The notes under the pieces are model-generated. The model saw only the letters and a list, made by a program, of their open reading frames with translations, did not search any database and had not been told where the DNA came from. DNA of 7,679 nt, taken from PVC group bacterium. Its GTDB lineage: Bacteria > Verrucomicrobiota > Kiritimatiellia > CAIKKV01 > PXCX01. Both the position numbers and the translations under genes were made by a program. Within the stretch, counting starts at the first letter, position 1. Each line of letters opens with the position of its first letter. The stretch covers positions 1-7,679 of the forward strand of contig PXCX01000203.1 of the NCBI GenBank assembly GCA_003565195.1. Direction: 5' to 3'. Shown here one piece after another: positions 1-6,412 of this stretch.

Positions 1-2
1 AT

Positions 3-776
3 TGTGTTAACGACATTCTGGTACAGGGTGCGCAACCGCTGTTTTTTCTGGACTATATGGGTACCGGCCGTCTGCAACCGCGGGTTTTCCGTGATCTAAT
101 CCACGGTATCTGCACTGCCTGCAAGGCGAACGGATGCGCCTTGCTGGGCGGCGAAACAGCCGAAATGCCGGGACTTTATCCCGACAAGGAATACGATTTA
201 GTTGGTACGATCGTTGGGGTTGTCGAAAAACGGCGCCTGATCGACGGCAAAACGATTCAAGCCGGCGATGCAATCATCGGTTTACCGTCGACCGGTTTGC
301 ACACCAACGGTTATTCCTTGGCGCGCAACATAATTTTTGAACGCGCCGGCCTCTCGCTCAACGACCTTTTGCCGGGAACCCGCCGCCGGGTCGGCGACAT
401 TCTGCTGGCGGTTCATCGCAGCTATCTTCAGCCGGTCATGGCGGTTATCCAACGCATTCGCGTGCGCGGAATAGCGCATATCACCGGGGGCGGCTTACTT
501 GAAAACGTGCCGCGTCTGCTTCCCGACAATTGTCGCGCAGTGTTCGATGCCGCCGCCTGGACACCACCGCCGCTGTTCCGGTTTCTCAGCGAAAATGGGT
601 GTGTTGACCGCTCGGAAATGTATCGGGTTTTCAACATGGGGATTGGCATGACCTTGATCGTCCGACCGAAAGACGTTGTTTCCACGCTCAACATCCTGCA
701 ACGTGAAAATTGCGCGGGTAAAGTTATCGGAAAGATCGAAAAAGGCAAGCCGGCCGTATGTATCGTGCATCCGTAA
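3..776 (+). CDS. purM: Phosphoribosylformylglycinamidine cyclo-ligase (AIR synthetase), 5' end outside window
   Basis: PurM closes the imidazole ring of formylglycinamidine ribonucleotide with ATP to give aminoimidazole ribonucleotide, the fifth step of purine synthesis in the cytoplasm. The reading frame is open from the left edge: the first visible residues, CVNDILVQGAQPLFFLDYMG, match the conserved PurM segment that lies about 85 residues into the E. coli protein. An internal ATG at 57 is therefore not the real start. Further family landmarks are GGETAEMPG (from about position 148), HTNGYSLAR (from 301), the glycine-rich AHITGGGLLENVPRLLPDN (about 475-531) and EMYRVFNMGIGM (about 616-651). 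Some 257 of the usual ~345 residues are visible, and the C-terminus ends where expected. The gene is intact as far as seen; the cut is only the window edge. It sits 17 bp before a corrinoid-type importer and may share its transcript. Confidence 0.97.
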   Translation, partial: CVNDILVQGAQPLFFLDYMGTGRLQPRVFRDLIHGICTACKANGCALLGGETAEMPGLYPDKEYDLVGTIVGVVEKRRLIDGKTIQAGDAIIGLPSTGLHTNGYSLARNIIFERAGLSLNDLLPGTRRRVGDILLAVHRSYLQPVMAVIQRIRVRGIAHITGGGLLENVPRLLPDNCRAVFDAAAWTPPPLFRFLSENGCVDRSEMYRVFNMGIGMTLIVRPKDVVSTLNILQRENCAGKVIGKIEKGKPAVCIVHP

Positions 777-793
777 CGGAAGACCTTAGATAA

Positions 794-1711
794 ATGTACC
801 GCCTAATTTTGAAACCGCGACATGAACCCGCAATTCATCTTTTGGCGGCGTTGATACTGTTCTTGTGCGGCGGATGCGGTGAACTTGAGGCTCCACCGCC
901 GGATATCGACGTGGGCAGCGATCCGCGGGTTATATCGCTGGCGCCGAATCTGACCGAGATGATCATTGCCATCGGCGCCGGCGATCGACTGGTGGGCCGC
1001 AGCAGCGCGTGCGATTATCCCGCTGCAGCCTTAAAAGATGTCCCGGTAGTAGGCGGATTCGGCGAACCATCGATGGAAACCCTACTGGCGCAACAGCCGA
1101 CGTTGATCGTTGACGTTGCCTTGGCGGATCAATCGCTGCAACAGCGCATGCGCCAGGCAGGATTGCGCCGCGAACACATACCGTGTGGTCAGCTCGACGA
1201 AATTCCGGCCGCTTTACGGACGTTGGGCCGTCTGTTGCAGCGCGAGCAATCCGCCCAGACATTGGCCGCCCAACTGGACGATCAACTAAGCCGGTTGCGG
1301 CGGCAGGCGGAAAGTATTCCCGATTCGGAACGGCCGCTGGTCTTCGCCGAATTATGGGCGGAACCGTTGATGACAGTCGGGCGTCGCAGTTTTATTTCCG
1401 AATGTATCCGGCTGGCCGGCGGTCGTAATCTAGGTGATGAACGTGATGAGGAATATTATTATCTCTCTCACGAACGCGTGGTTGAACGTAATCCGGATGT
1501 GATTTTGTTGCTTTATATGACACAAGAAAAGCCCGTCGACCGAATTGCCACACGCATCGGATGGGAATCGGTAAACGCAGTGCGCCATCGTCGTATCCAC
1601 GACGAATTGGATCCCGACCTAATCATGCGGCCCGGCCCCCGGATCGTGCGAGGGATCACCCAGTTGCATCGGACGATCGCCGGCCCGGATACAGCGGCGA
1701 CGAAGGAGTGA
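794..1711 (+). CDS. Cobalamin/ferric-siderophore-type ABC transporter substrate-binding lipoprotein (BtuF-like)
   Basis: This is the extracytoplasmic binding protein of the importer encoded with the next two genes. The 305-residue product starts with a hydrophobic segment (about residues 13-27) ending in LCGGC. Cys28 is the likely lipidated residue, although Cys at -3 is not a classical lipobox. The mature part has the TroA/BtuF-like periplasmic binding fold: RVISLAPNLTE at 45-55, the CDYP motif at 73-76 typical of BtuF relatives, an SMETLLAQQPTLIV segment at 93-106, and ISECIRLAGGRNLG in the second lobe. Glu95 and Glu227 sit at the places, one per lobe, where BtuF uses glutamates to dock on arginines of the permease. 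GGAAG at 778-782 is a usable but distant ribosome binding site, 11 nt away. Corrinoid is the favoured ligand because of the CDYP region and the neighbours, but haem or siderophore cannot be excluded. Confidence 0.88.
   Translation: MYRLILKPRHEPAIHLLAALILFLCGGCGELEAPPPDIDVGSDPRVISLAPNLTEMIIAIGAGDRLVGRSSACDYPAAALKDVPVVGGFGEPSMETLLAQQPTLIVDVALADQSLQQRMRQAGLRREHIPCGQLDEIPAALRTLGRLLQREQSAQTLAAQLDDQLSRLRRQAESIPDSERPLVFAELWAEPLMTVGRRSFISECIRLAGGRNLGDERDEEYYYLSHERVVERNPDVILLLYMTQEKPVDRIATRIGWESVNAVRHRRIHDELDPDLIMRPGPRIVRGITQLHRTIAGPDTAATKE
1703..1708 (+). promoter_or_regulatory. Ribosome binding site fixing the permease start
   Basis: AAGGAG lies inside the last codons of the binding-protein gene, 8 nt before the GTG at 1717. 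It favours that GTG over the in-frame GTG at 1708, which overlaps the site itself, and over the more upstream ATG at 1561, which would add about 52 charged, non-membrane residues encoded inside the btuF-like gene. Confidence 0.75.
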
Positions 1712-1716
1712 ACGCA

Positions 1717-2691
1717 GTGACCCTGCAACGAAGCACATGGTTTTTTGCGATATTGACAGGTCTGATACCGGTGGTGTTCGTGTTTTGTCTATTGACCGGA
1801 TCGGCGGGAATTCCGGATTTGAACACCGTGACGGGTCACGCGATTCTACGGATGCGTTTATATCGCACGCTGGCCGCGTTGATCGTTGGATCCGGCTTGG
1901 CGGGTTCGGGTTCGGTTTTGCAGGCGTTATTACGCAATCCGCTGGCGGAACCCTACGTGCTGGGCATCAGTAGCGGCGGTGCGCTTGGCGCGGCAATCGC
2001 GATCCTGTTGGGCCTGGGGATGGTCAGTATCTTTGCCATCCCGGTCGCGGCTTTTGTGGGAGCCACCCTAACACTCACCCTGGTATACCTGTTGGCCGGC
2101 GAACAGGGCATACCATCCGTTCATCAACTGATTCTCAGTGGTGTCATTGTCGGCGCCGTGGTTTCGAGCGTGCTAATGTTTTTGATTTCAATTGCGCCGA
2201 CACGCGGAATTCACAATATAATGTGGTGGATGCTGGGCGATCTCACGGTTAGCTCCCGCCCCCTGTTATGGGCGGCCGCCGTCTTAACCGGAATTGGTTT
2301 GCTGGCGATATGGTATATGGCGCCGTCAATCAACGCAATGACGCTTGGCCGTGACATGGCTCATCATCTGGGTGTACGGACGGGCCGCACCCTGCTAATG
2401 GGTCTGGCAATGGCCACCTTAATGGCCGCGGCAGCCGTCAGTCTGGCAGGTATTATCGGATTTGTCGGACTCGTCGTTCCACATACCGTCCGGCGTATCA
2501 TCGGTCCGGACCACCGGCGACTGATACCCGGCGCGGCCTTGAGCGGCGGCCTTTTTCTGGCGCTATGCGATACTGTGGCGCGTACCATCATGGCACCGCG
2601 TGAATTGCCGGTCGGCGTCATGACTGCCTTGCTCGGCGGCCCGTTTTTTTTAGCCGTGTTGCGCCGTAACCGCGGACAAGGTTTCTTCTGA
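1717..2691 (+). CDS. FecCD/BtuC-family ABC transporter permease
   Basis: This is the inner-membrane channel of the importer and probably works as a homodimer, as BtuC does. The start is GTG at 1717, chosen by the AAGGAG 8 nt upstream, giving 324 residues, close to the family norm of about 330. The first hydrophobic helix begins at residue 8. Clear family motifs are the pore and gate region NPLAEPYVLGISSGGA (74-89) and GIIGFVGLVVPH (245-256), followed by VRRIIGPDHRRLIPGAAL, the coupling region that contacts the ATPase. Near the C-terminus is the RELPVGVMTALLGGPFF block shared with BtuC and FhuB. Many hydrophobic stretches between these fit the roughly ten helices of the family. The gene starts 5 bp after the binding-protein stop and its own stop overlaps the next start (TGATG), so the products are probably made in coupled fashion. 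Confidence 0.93.
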   Translation: MTLQRSTWFFAILTGLIPVVFVFCLLTGSAGIPDLNTVTGHAILRMRLYRTLAALIVGSGLAGSGSVLQALLRNPLAEPYVLGISSGGALGAAIAILLGLGMVSIFAIPVAAFVGATLTLTLVYLLAGEQGIPSVHQLILSGVIVGAVVSSVLMFLISIAPTRGIHNIMWWMLGDLTVSSRPLLWAAAVLTGIGLLAIWYMAPSINAMTLGRDMAHHLGVRTGRTLLMGLAMATLMAAAAVSLAGIIGFVGLVVPHTVRRIIGPDHRRLIPGAALSGGLFLALCDTVARTIMAPRELPVGVMTALLGGPFFLAVLRRNRGQGFF

Positions 2692-3965
2692 TGACGGCTG
2701 CCCTTGAACTGAGCCAAGTGACGGCGGGTTATCACATCGGTGAACCGGTCTTGAAAAACATTACGCTACGACTTGAACGCGGTGAAATGGTCGGCATTCT
2801 GGGACCCAACGGCGCCGGCAAAACCACGCTGTTCCGGTTGGCAACCGGTTTAATGCAACCGGCTCGCGGCGAGGTCCGCATTTTCGGAGAAGCCTGCCGG
2901 AAACTCATGCCTAAACGCCGGGCACAACTAATCGGGGTGGCACCCCAGAGTCTTGACGGTCTCATCCCCTTCTCCGTACAGGAATTGGTCGCCATGAGTC
3001 GCAGCGTATGGCGATCACATCCATGGCAGCCGTCGCATGCCGGTAACGATCAACGGGCAGTTGATCGCGCGCTGGCGCTTACCGATATGTCGGACTTGCG
3101 TCACCGCCCGTTGGATGCTTTAAGCGGGGGCGAAAGACAGCGCGCCATCGTGGCCATGGCAATTACACGCGAATCACCGCTGCTACTGTTGGACGAAGCC
3201 ACCTCGCATCTGGACATGAATCATCGTCTCGAGATCATGCAAATTGTGGAACGACTCAATCGCGAAAAAGGTATAACCGTGCTGATGATCAGCCATGATA
3301 TTAACCTGAGCGCCGATTTCTGTCACCGTATACTGCTGCTGGACCATGGCGCCCTGGTGGCGGACGGTACACCGTCGGCAGTGTTACGTTCGGAATTATT
3401 AGAAGCGGTCTATCACTGCGATATCGCGGTGAGCCGTGATCCGCAACGCGGCGTCATTACTGTTAATCCCGCCCGACGCCTTCCTTCGTTGCCGCCGGAG
3501 ACCGGCGTGCGCTGTCATGTAATCGGTGGCGGCGGCAGCGCGGGGGAATTGCTGCGCCGTCTGACACTGAGCGATTATCGCGTCAGTTGCGGCGTATTAA
3601 ACAGCGGCGACACGGATGAACTGACGGCCACCGCCCTCGATATTGCAACCACCACGGAAAAACCATTCTCATCTGTTTCCGCTGGGTCCCTGGCGGCCGC
3701 CCGCCGAATGGCAGCCGATTGCCGTATCTGTATTATTGCGGGAACCCCGTTCGGACCGGGGAATCTGGCCAATCTGGTTATTGCCGAAGATATCCAGCAA
3801 CGCGGCGGTCATGTCCTGATCATGCAAGGGATTGAGAGGCGCGATTACACGCCCGCCAAGCAAGCGACCAAACGTGTACAAAGCCTGCTTGACAAAGGCG
3901 CACAAGCATGGAAACATACTGCACAGCTCATGCAGCAACTGGCATTCATAACCGTTTCCCAATGA
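2691..3965 (+). CDS. BtuD/FecE-like ABC ATPase with an extra C-terminal domain
   Basis: The protein drives the importer by ATP hydrolysis on the cytoplasmic face. All nucleotide-site motifs are intact: Walker A GPNGAGKTT (38-46), Q-loop Gln86, signature LSGGE (144-148), Walker B LLLLDE (164-169), D-loop SHLD (172-175) and switch His202. The ATPase part ends near residue 259, normal for this class, yet the chain goes on to 424. The extension from about residue 273 has its own pattern: a beta strand into GGGGSAG (279-285), VLNSGDTD (302-309), TPFGPGNLANL (352-362) and HVLIMQG (374-380). This suggests a separate alpha/beta, Rossmann-like domain. I recall similar extensions on cobalamin-type ATPases of some anaerobes but know no assigned function. 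The ATG overlaps the permease stop by one base. Confidence 0.93.
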   Translation: MTAALELSQVTAGYHIGEPVLKNITLRLERGEMVGILGPNGAGKTTLFRLATGLMQPARGEVRIFGEACRKLMPKRRAQLIGVAPQSLDGLIPFSVQELVAMSRSVWRSHPWQPSHAGNDQRAVDRALALTDMSDLRHRPLDALSGGERQRAIVAMAITRESPLLLLDEATSHLDMNHRLEIMQIVERLNREKGITVLMISHDINLSADFCHRILLLDHGALVADGTPSAVLRSELLEAVYHCDIAVSRDPQRGVITVNPARRLPSLPPETGVRCHVIGGGGSAGELLRRLTLSDYRVSCGVLNSGDTDELTATALDIATTTEKPFSSVSAGSLAAARRMAADCRICIIAGTPFGPGNLANLVIAEDIQQRGGHVLIMQGIERRDYTPAKQATKRVQSLLDKGAQAWKHTAQLMQQLAFITVSQ

Positions 3966-3983
3966 TCAAAGGACTATCCCACC

Positions 3984-4694
3984 ATGAACGCTAATGAGCG
4001 GGGCCGCGACTATTCCAGCGACAGGTTCTTCAGCAATGCGTTTGAGAACATGTCCGTTGAGGAACGCGAAGCGTATCATCGTACCATTTTCATGTTTATG
4101 AATACAGCGCAAGCCGCCGAATTGCGACGCGAATACTATCGTAAAAGGTTAAGATCGATGGGCGAAAACGTTCATATCGGTTGTGGTGTTACCTTGTTTA
4201 ATCCTCAGAACATTACACTGGGCGACAATGTATGCATTGATGACCACTGTACGCTGATGGCCCGTTCAGAACGTGGAATCACGCTTGCCGAAAGCGTCAA
4301 ACTTAAACATCGCGTCTATCTGGATACCGAAAATGAAACCGGCTATCTTGAGATTGGCGCGCGCGTATATCTAGGCACGGGCTGTTGTCTGCATGGTCAC
4401 CAGGGAGTGGAAATCGGCGAAGATACGCTTTTGGCTCAAAACATAACTATTACACCCTTTTCGCATCGATTCGAGGATCCATCCATTCCGATCATCAAAC
4501 AGGGCGGCCATAGCCGCAAAATCAATATTGGCAGGGATTGTTATCTGGGGAAATGCGTGTGTGTCCTTTGGTCGGCGGACATCGGCGACGGCGCGGTTAT
4601 CGGGGCGGGTTCGGTCGTCGTCAAGCCGGTCCCTTCGTATTCGGTCGCGGTCGGAGTCCCTGCCAGGGTTATCCACCAGCGCTCCAAATCCTGA
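3984..4694 (+). CDS. Hexapeptide-repeat (left-handed beta-helix) acyltransferase
   Basis: A predicted cytoplasmic acetyl/acyltransferase that would move an acyl group from CoA (or a carrier protein) to a hydroxyl or amine of an unknown acceptor. A charged helical N-terminus (1-60) leads into hexapeptide repeats such as VHIGCG, ITLGDNVCID, LEIGARVYLG, VEIGEDTLLA, INIGRDCYLG and ADIGDGAVIGAGSVV (from 199). The chain closes with the VPARVI segment seen in maltose/galactoside acetyltransferase relatives (225-230). The active-site histidine is likely His161 in TPFSHRFEDPSIPI, with His137/His139 as alternatives. At 236 residues it is slightly long for the group because of the N-terminal helices. 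AAAGGA at 3968-3973 is 10 nt before the ATG. It follows the ATPase stop by 18 bp and may belong to the same transcript, but nothing in it points to corrinoid chemistry; an envelope sugar is just as possible. Confidence 0.87.
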   Translation: MNANERGRDYSSDRFFSNAFENMSVEEREAYHRTIFMFMNTAQAAELRREYYRKRLRSMGENVHIGCGVTLFNPQNITLGDNVCIDDHCTLMARSERGITLAESVKLKHRVYLDTENETGYLEIGARVYLGTGCCLHGHQGVEIGEDTLLAQNITITPFSHRFEDPSIPIIKQGGHSRKINIGRDCYLGKCVCVLWSADIGDGAVIGAGSVVVKPVPSYSVAVGVPARVIHQRSKS

Positions 4695-4718
4695 ACGGCA
4701 AAGTTTGAAAAAATGGCA

Positions 4719-4747
4719 TTGTACGATCGCATGGAGTCTGATATGCT
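4719..4747 (+). promoter_or_regulatory. Candidate sigma70-type promoter with extended -10
   Basis: TTGTAC (4719-4724) and TATGCT (4742-4747) are separated by 17 nt, and a TG sits at 4739-4740 as in extended -10 promoters. Match to consensus is moderate: 3 of 6 at -35 and 4 of 6 at -10. Position fits transcription of the esterase-like gene with a leader of roughly 150 nt. The -10 lies inside a small inverted repeat (4741-4753). This is found by eye only. Confidence 0.3.
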
Positions 4748-4753
4748 TCATAT
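4741..4753. repeat. Small inverted repeat over the candidate -10
   Basis: ATATG, three bases, CATAT form a perfect 5-bp dyad. It can be extended outward by one wobble pair and one T-A pair. It could be an operator half-site pair or simply chance in AT-rich spacer DNA. Confidence 0.25.
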
Positions 4754-4818
4754 TACAGCGACTTATTCCGTTATGTTTGCGTAAAAAAACAAGAAAGATG
4801 ATGCAGAGATTATGGACC

Positions 4819-4846
4819 TCTGTCTTCTGGCTTCTGACCTCTGATT
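4819..4846. repeat. Four tandem 7-bp units of the TCTGNNN type
   Basis: The units are TCTGTCT, TCTGGCT, TCTGACC and TCTGATT, in perfect 7-bp register, with a weaker fifth match just upstream (4812-4818). The last three bases of each unit vary while TCTG is constant. On the other strand it spells the SEVRSQKTEV-like peptide that short heptamer repeats of this kind produce when translated in spurious open frames. It lies between the candidate promoter and the ribosome binding site of the next gene. Confidence 0.75.
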
Positions 4847-4890
4847 CTATTTCATGAGGATAACGACGTATTGTTTTGAGATCTGTTTTT

Positions 4891-4896
4891 GGGAGG
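4891..4896 (+). promoter_or_regulatory. Ribosome binding site fixing the esterase-like start
   Basis: GGGAGG stands 7 nt before the ATG at 4904. It rules out the in-frame TTG at 4889, which would place the site inside the coding sequence. Confidence 0.8.
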
Positions 4897-4903
4897 TACA
4901 ACT

Positions 4904-6244
4904 ATGCAAACCGAGTGTTTAAAATCTTTTGGTCTTGTCTTGCTGGTTTCAGTGTTTGGCTTTGGGATACCGGCTTGCACCAACGCGGTGGAAAACGATG
5001 CCGTTCCGACCACGGATTCGGCGGCGGTGGCCTTGCCGGAAAGCGTTGAAGTATCATCCAAATCCGATCTCGAACCCTTGTTCACGGCAATCGGGGATCG
5101 TCGATTCGTTTTACTGGGTGAATCAACCCACGGGACCCATGAATATTATGATTGGCGCGATCGCATTTCACGCCGCTTGATGCGCGACGAAGGATTCAGA
5201 TTCATTGCAGTCGAAGGCGACTGGCCATCGATCGCTCCCTTAAACCAATACGTCAAACATCGTACTCCGGAGGATGTCGATCTCCTTTCCCTGCTGCGCG
5301 CGTTGGAACGTTGGCCTGAATGGATGTGGGCCAACCAGGAATTTGCAGCGCTCTTGGAATGGATGCGCGAACACAATGCAACCCTTCCCGAAGCGGATCG
5401 GATCGGGGTTTACGGTTTGGACATGCAAAACCCGCAGGCTTCGCTGGATGCGGTCGTGCAATGGTTCGAACAAAACGATCCGGATACCCTAGCTGCGGTA
5501 AATGAGCGGTACCGTTCCGTCCATGGCGTTCCCAATGGGTTCCGCCGTTATGCCCAATCGCTGGCGCAGGGAATGCCACGCTTACAGGATGATTTCGTTC
5601 AAGTCGCCGAATGGTTACGTGAACACCATGACCAAAACCCGCATGACCCAAAATTGTTTTCAGCCAAAATGAATGCCTTGGCCGTTGTCAGCGCCGAAAC
5701 TCAACATCACGCAATGGTCCACCGCGAGCATAGTTCCTGGAATGTGCGTGCACGGTTCATGGATAAAGCTTTCCGGAAACTGGCCGAACGATATAGCAAA
5801 AACAGTCGCGGCATTGTATGGGCGCACAACACCCATGTCGGTGACGCTTCAGCCACGGAAATGGTAAATCGCGGCGAAGTCAACATCGGTCAGCTTCTAC
5901 GTCAGGAATTCGGGCATGAACAGATTTTTATTCTTGGCTTTGCCACGGCTCAAGGGACGGTGCAAGCCGGCCGGTCATGGGGGGCTCCCATGCAAACCAT
6001 GACCGTTATTCCGCCACGTGAGGGAAGTTTGGAAGCCGCTTTGCAGGAACTTGATTTGGAACAGGTTCTCTTGTTGTTCGATTCGGAACGTGAACAACCC
6101 GAATGGAACGAACCGATGATTCACCGCGCCATCGGGGTCGTGTACAATCCCCCGCATGAGGCCTACGTAATGACCGTGCCCGCCCAACGCTACAACGCAT
6201 TGTTCTACATCCATGAAACCAGGGCGCTGACACCGCTGGATTAA
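4904..6244 (+). CDS. Erythromycin-esterase-like family lipoprotein
   Basis: The 446-residue product belongs to the EreA/EreB superfamily, whose best-known members open macrolide rings by hydrolysis; many chromosomal members have no known substrate. The N-terminus is a lipoprotein signal: a hydrophobic stretch (9-22) then IPAC, with Cys25 as the lipidation site, so the enzyme probably sits in the periplasm on a membrane. Catalytic-region motifs are complete: GESTHGTHE (72-80, with Glu73, His76 and Glu80), Arg85, EGDWPS (104-109, Glu104), and a late WAHNTHVGD (306-314, His308 and His311). The spacing of Glu73, His76, Arg85 and Glu104 is that of Ere enzymes. It has its own spacer and candidate promoter and is convergent with the next gene, so it is likely a single-gene unit. 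Macrolide resistance should not be assumed from the family name. Confidence 0.88.
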   Translation: MQTECLKSFGLVLLVSVFGFGIPACTNAVENDAVPTTDSAAVALPESVEVSSKSDLEPLFTAIGDRRFVLLGESTHGTHEYYDWRDRISRRLMRDEGFRFIAVEGDWPSIAPLNQYVKHRTPEDVDLLSLLRALERWPEWMWANQEFAALLEWMREHNATLPEADRIGVYGLDMQNPQASLDAVVQWFEQNDPDTLAAVNERYRSVHGVPNGFRRYAQSLAQGMPRLQDDFVQVAEWLREHHDQNPHDPKLFSAKMNALAVVSAETQHHAMVHREHSSWNVRARFMDKAFRKLAERYSKNSRGIVWAHNTHVGDASATEMVNRGEVNIGQLLRQEFGHEQIFILGFATAQGTVQAGRSWGAPMQTMTVIPPREGSLEAALQELDLEQVLLLFDSEREQPEWNEPMIHRAIGVVYNPPHEAYVMTVPAQRYNALFYIHETRALTPLD

Positions 6245-6341
6245 CGGCATAACGATCCGGATTCGTCAGAAAACTACGCAGGGAAACATCGAGCTGACGA
6301 CAACCCGTTTAGACCACCCTTTATCTCAAAAGAGCCGGTCC

Positions 6342-6365
6342 TCTGGACGCGGCGCCCAGGTTTTT
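6342..6365 (+). terminator. Candidate Rho-independent terminator after the esterase-like gene
   Basis: TCTGG pairs with CCAGG (one T-G wobble at the base). An A-C mismatch and a further CG/CG pair bring it to a CGG loop, and the stem is followed directly by five T (6361-6365). The stem is short for a strong terminator. On the other strand the same region carries an AGAG/CTCT mini-stem followed by TTTT, so it may also stop transcripts of the opposing P-II-like gene. Confidence 0.4.
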
Positions 6366-6412
6366 CGGGAGGGAGAGATTTTTTGAATGTAACGCTTGAT
6401 CCCTGTGCTTTC

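Noticed and set aside
57..59. ATG taken as the start of purM
   Set aside because: The frame is open before it, and the 18 upstream codons encode conserved PurM sequence, so the gene extends beyond the left edge.
777..793. Cobalamin riboswitch ahead of the importer
   Set aside because: The gap is only 17 bp and a cobalamin riboswitch needs well over 100.
963..1262. Antisense open frames over the btuF-like gene
   Set aside because: Arginine- and proline-rich shadows of a well-supported + strand gene.
1561..1716. Longer start for the permease
   Set aside because: The extra residues are encoded inside the binding-protein gene, are charged rather than hydrophobic, and the AAGGAG at 1703 points to the GTG at 1717.
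4528..4857. Open frame on the + strand (109 codons) running past the acyltransferase end
   Set aside because: It is out of frame with the acyltransferase for half its length, has arginine/serine-rich shadow composition and continues into repeat DNA.
4371..4901. Long open frame on the - strand (176 codons)
   Set aside because: It lies mostly antisense to the clear acyltransferase gene, resembles no family, and its SEVRSQKTEV stretch is the translated heptamer repeat.
4695..4903. Small gene or structured RNA in the spacer
   Set aside because: No frame with a convincing start and ribosome binding site, and no tRNA-like or strong hairpin structure seen; only the promoter candidate and the heptamer repeat.
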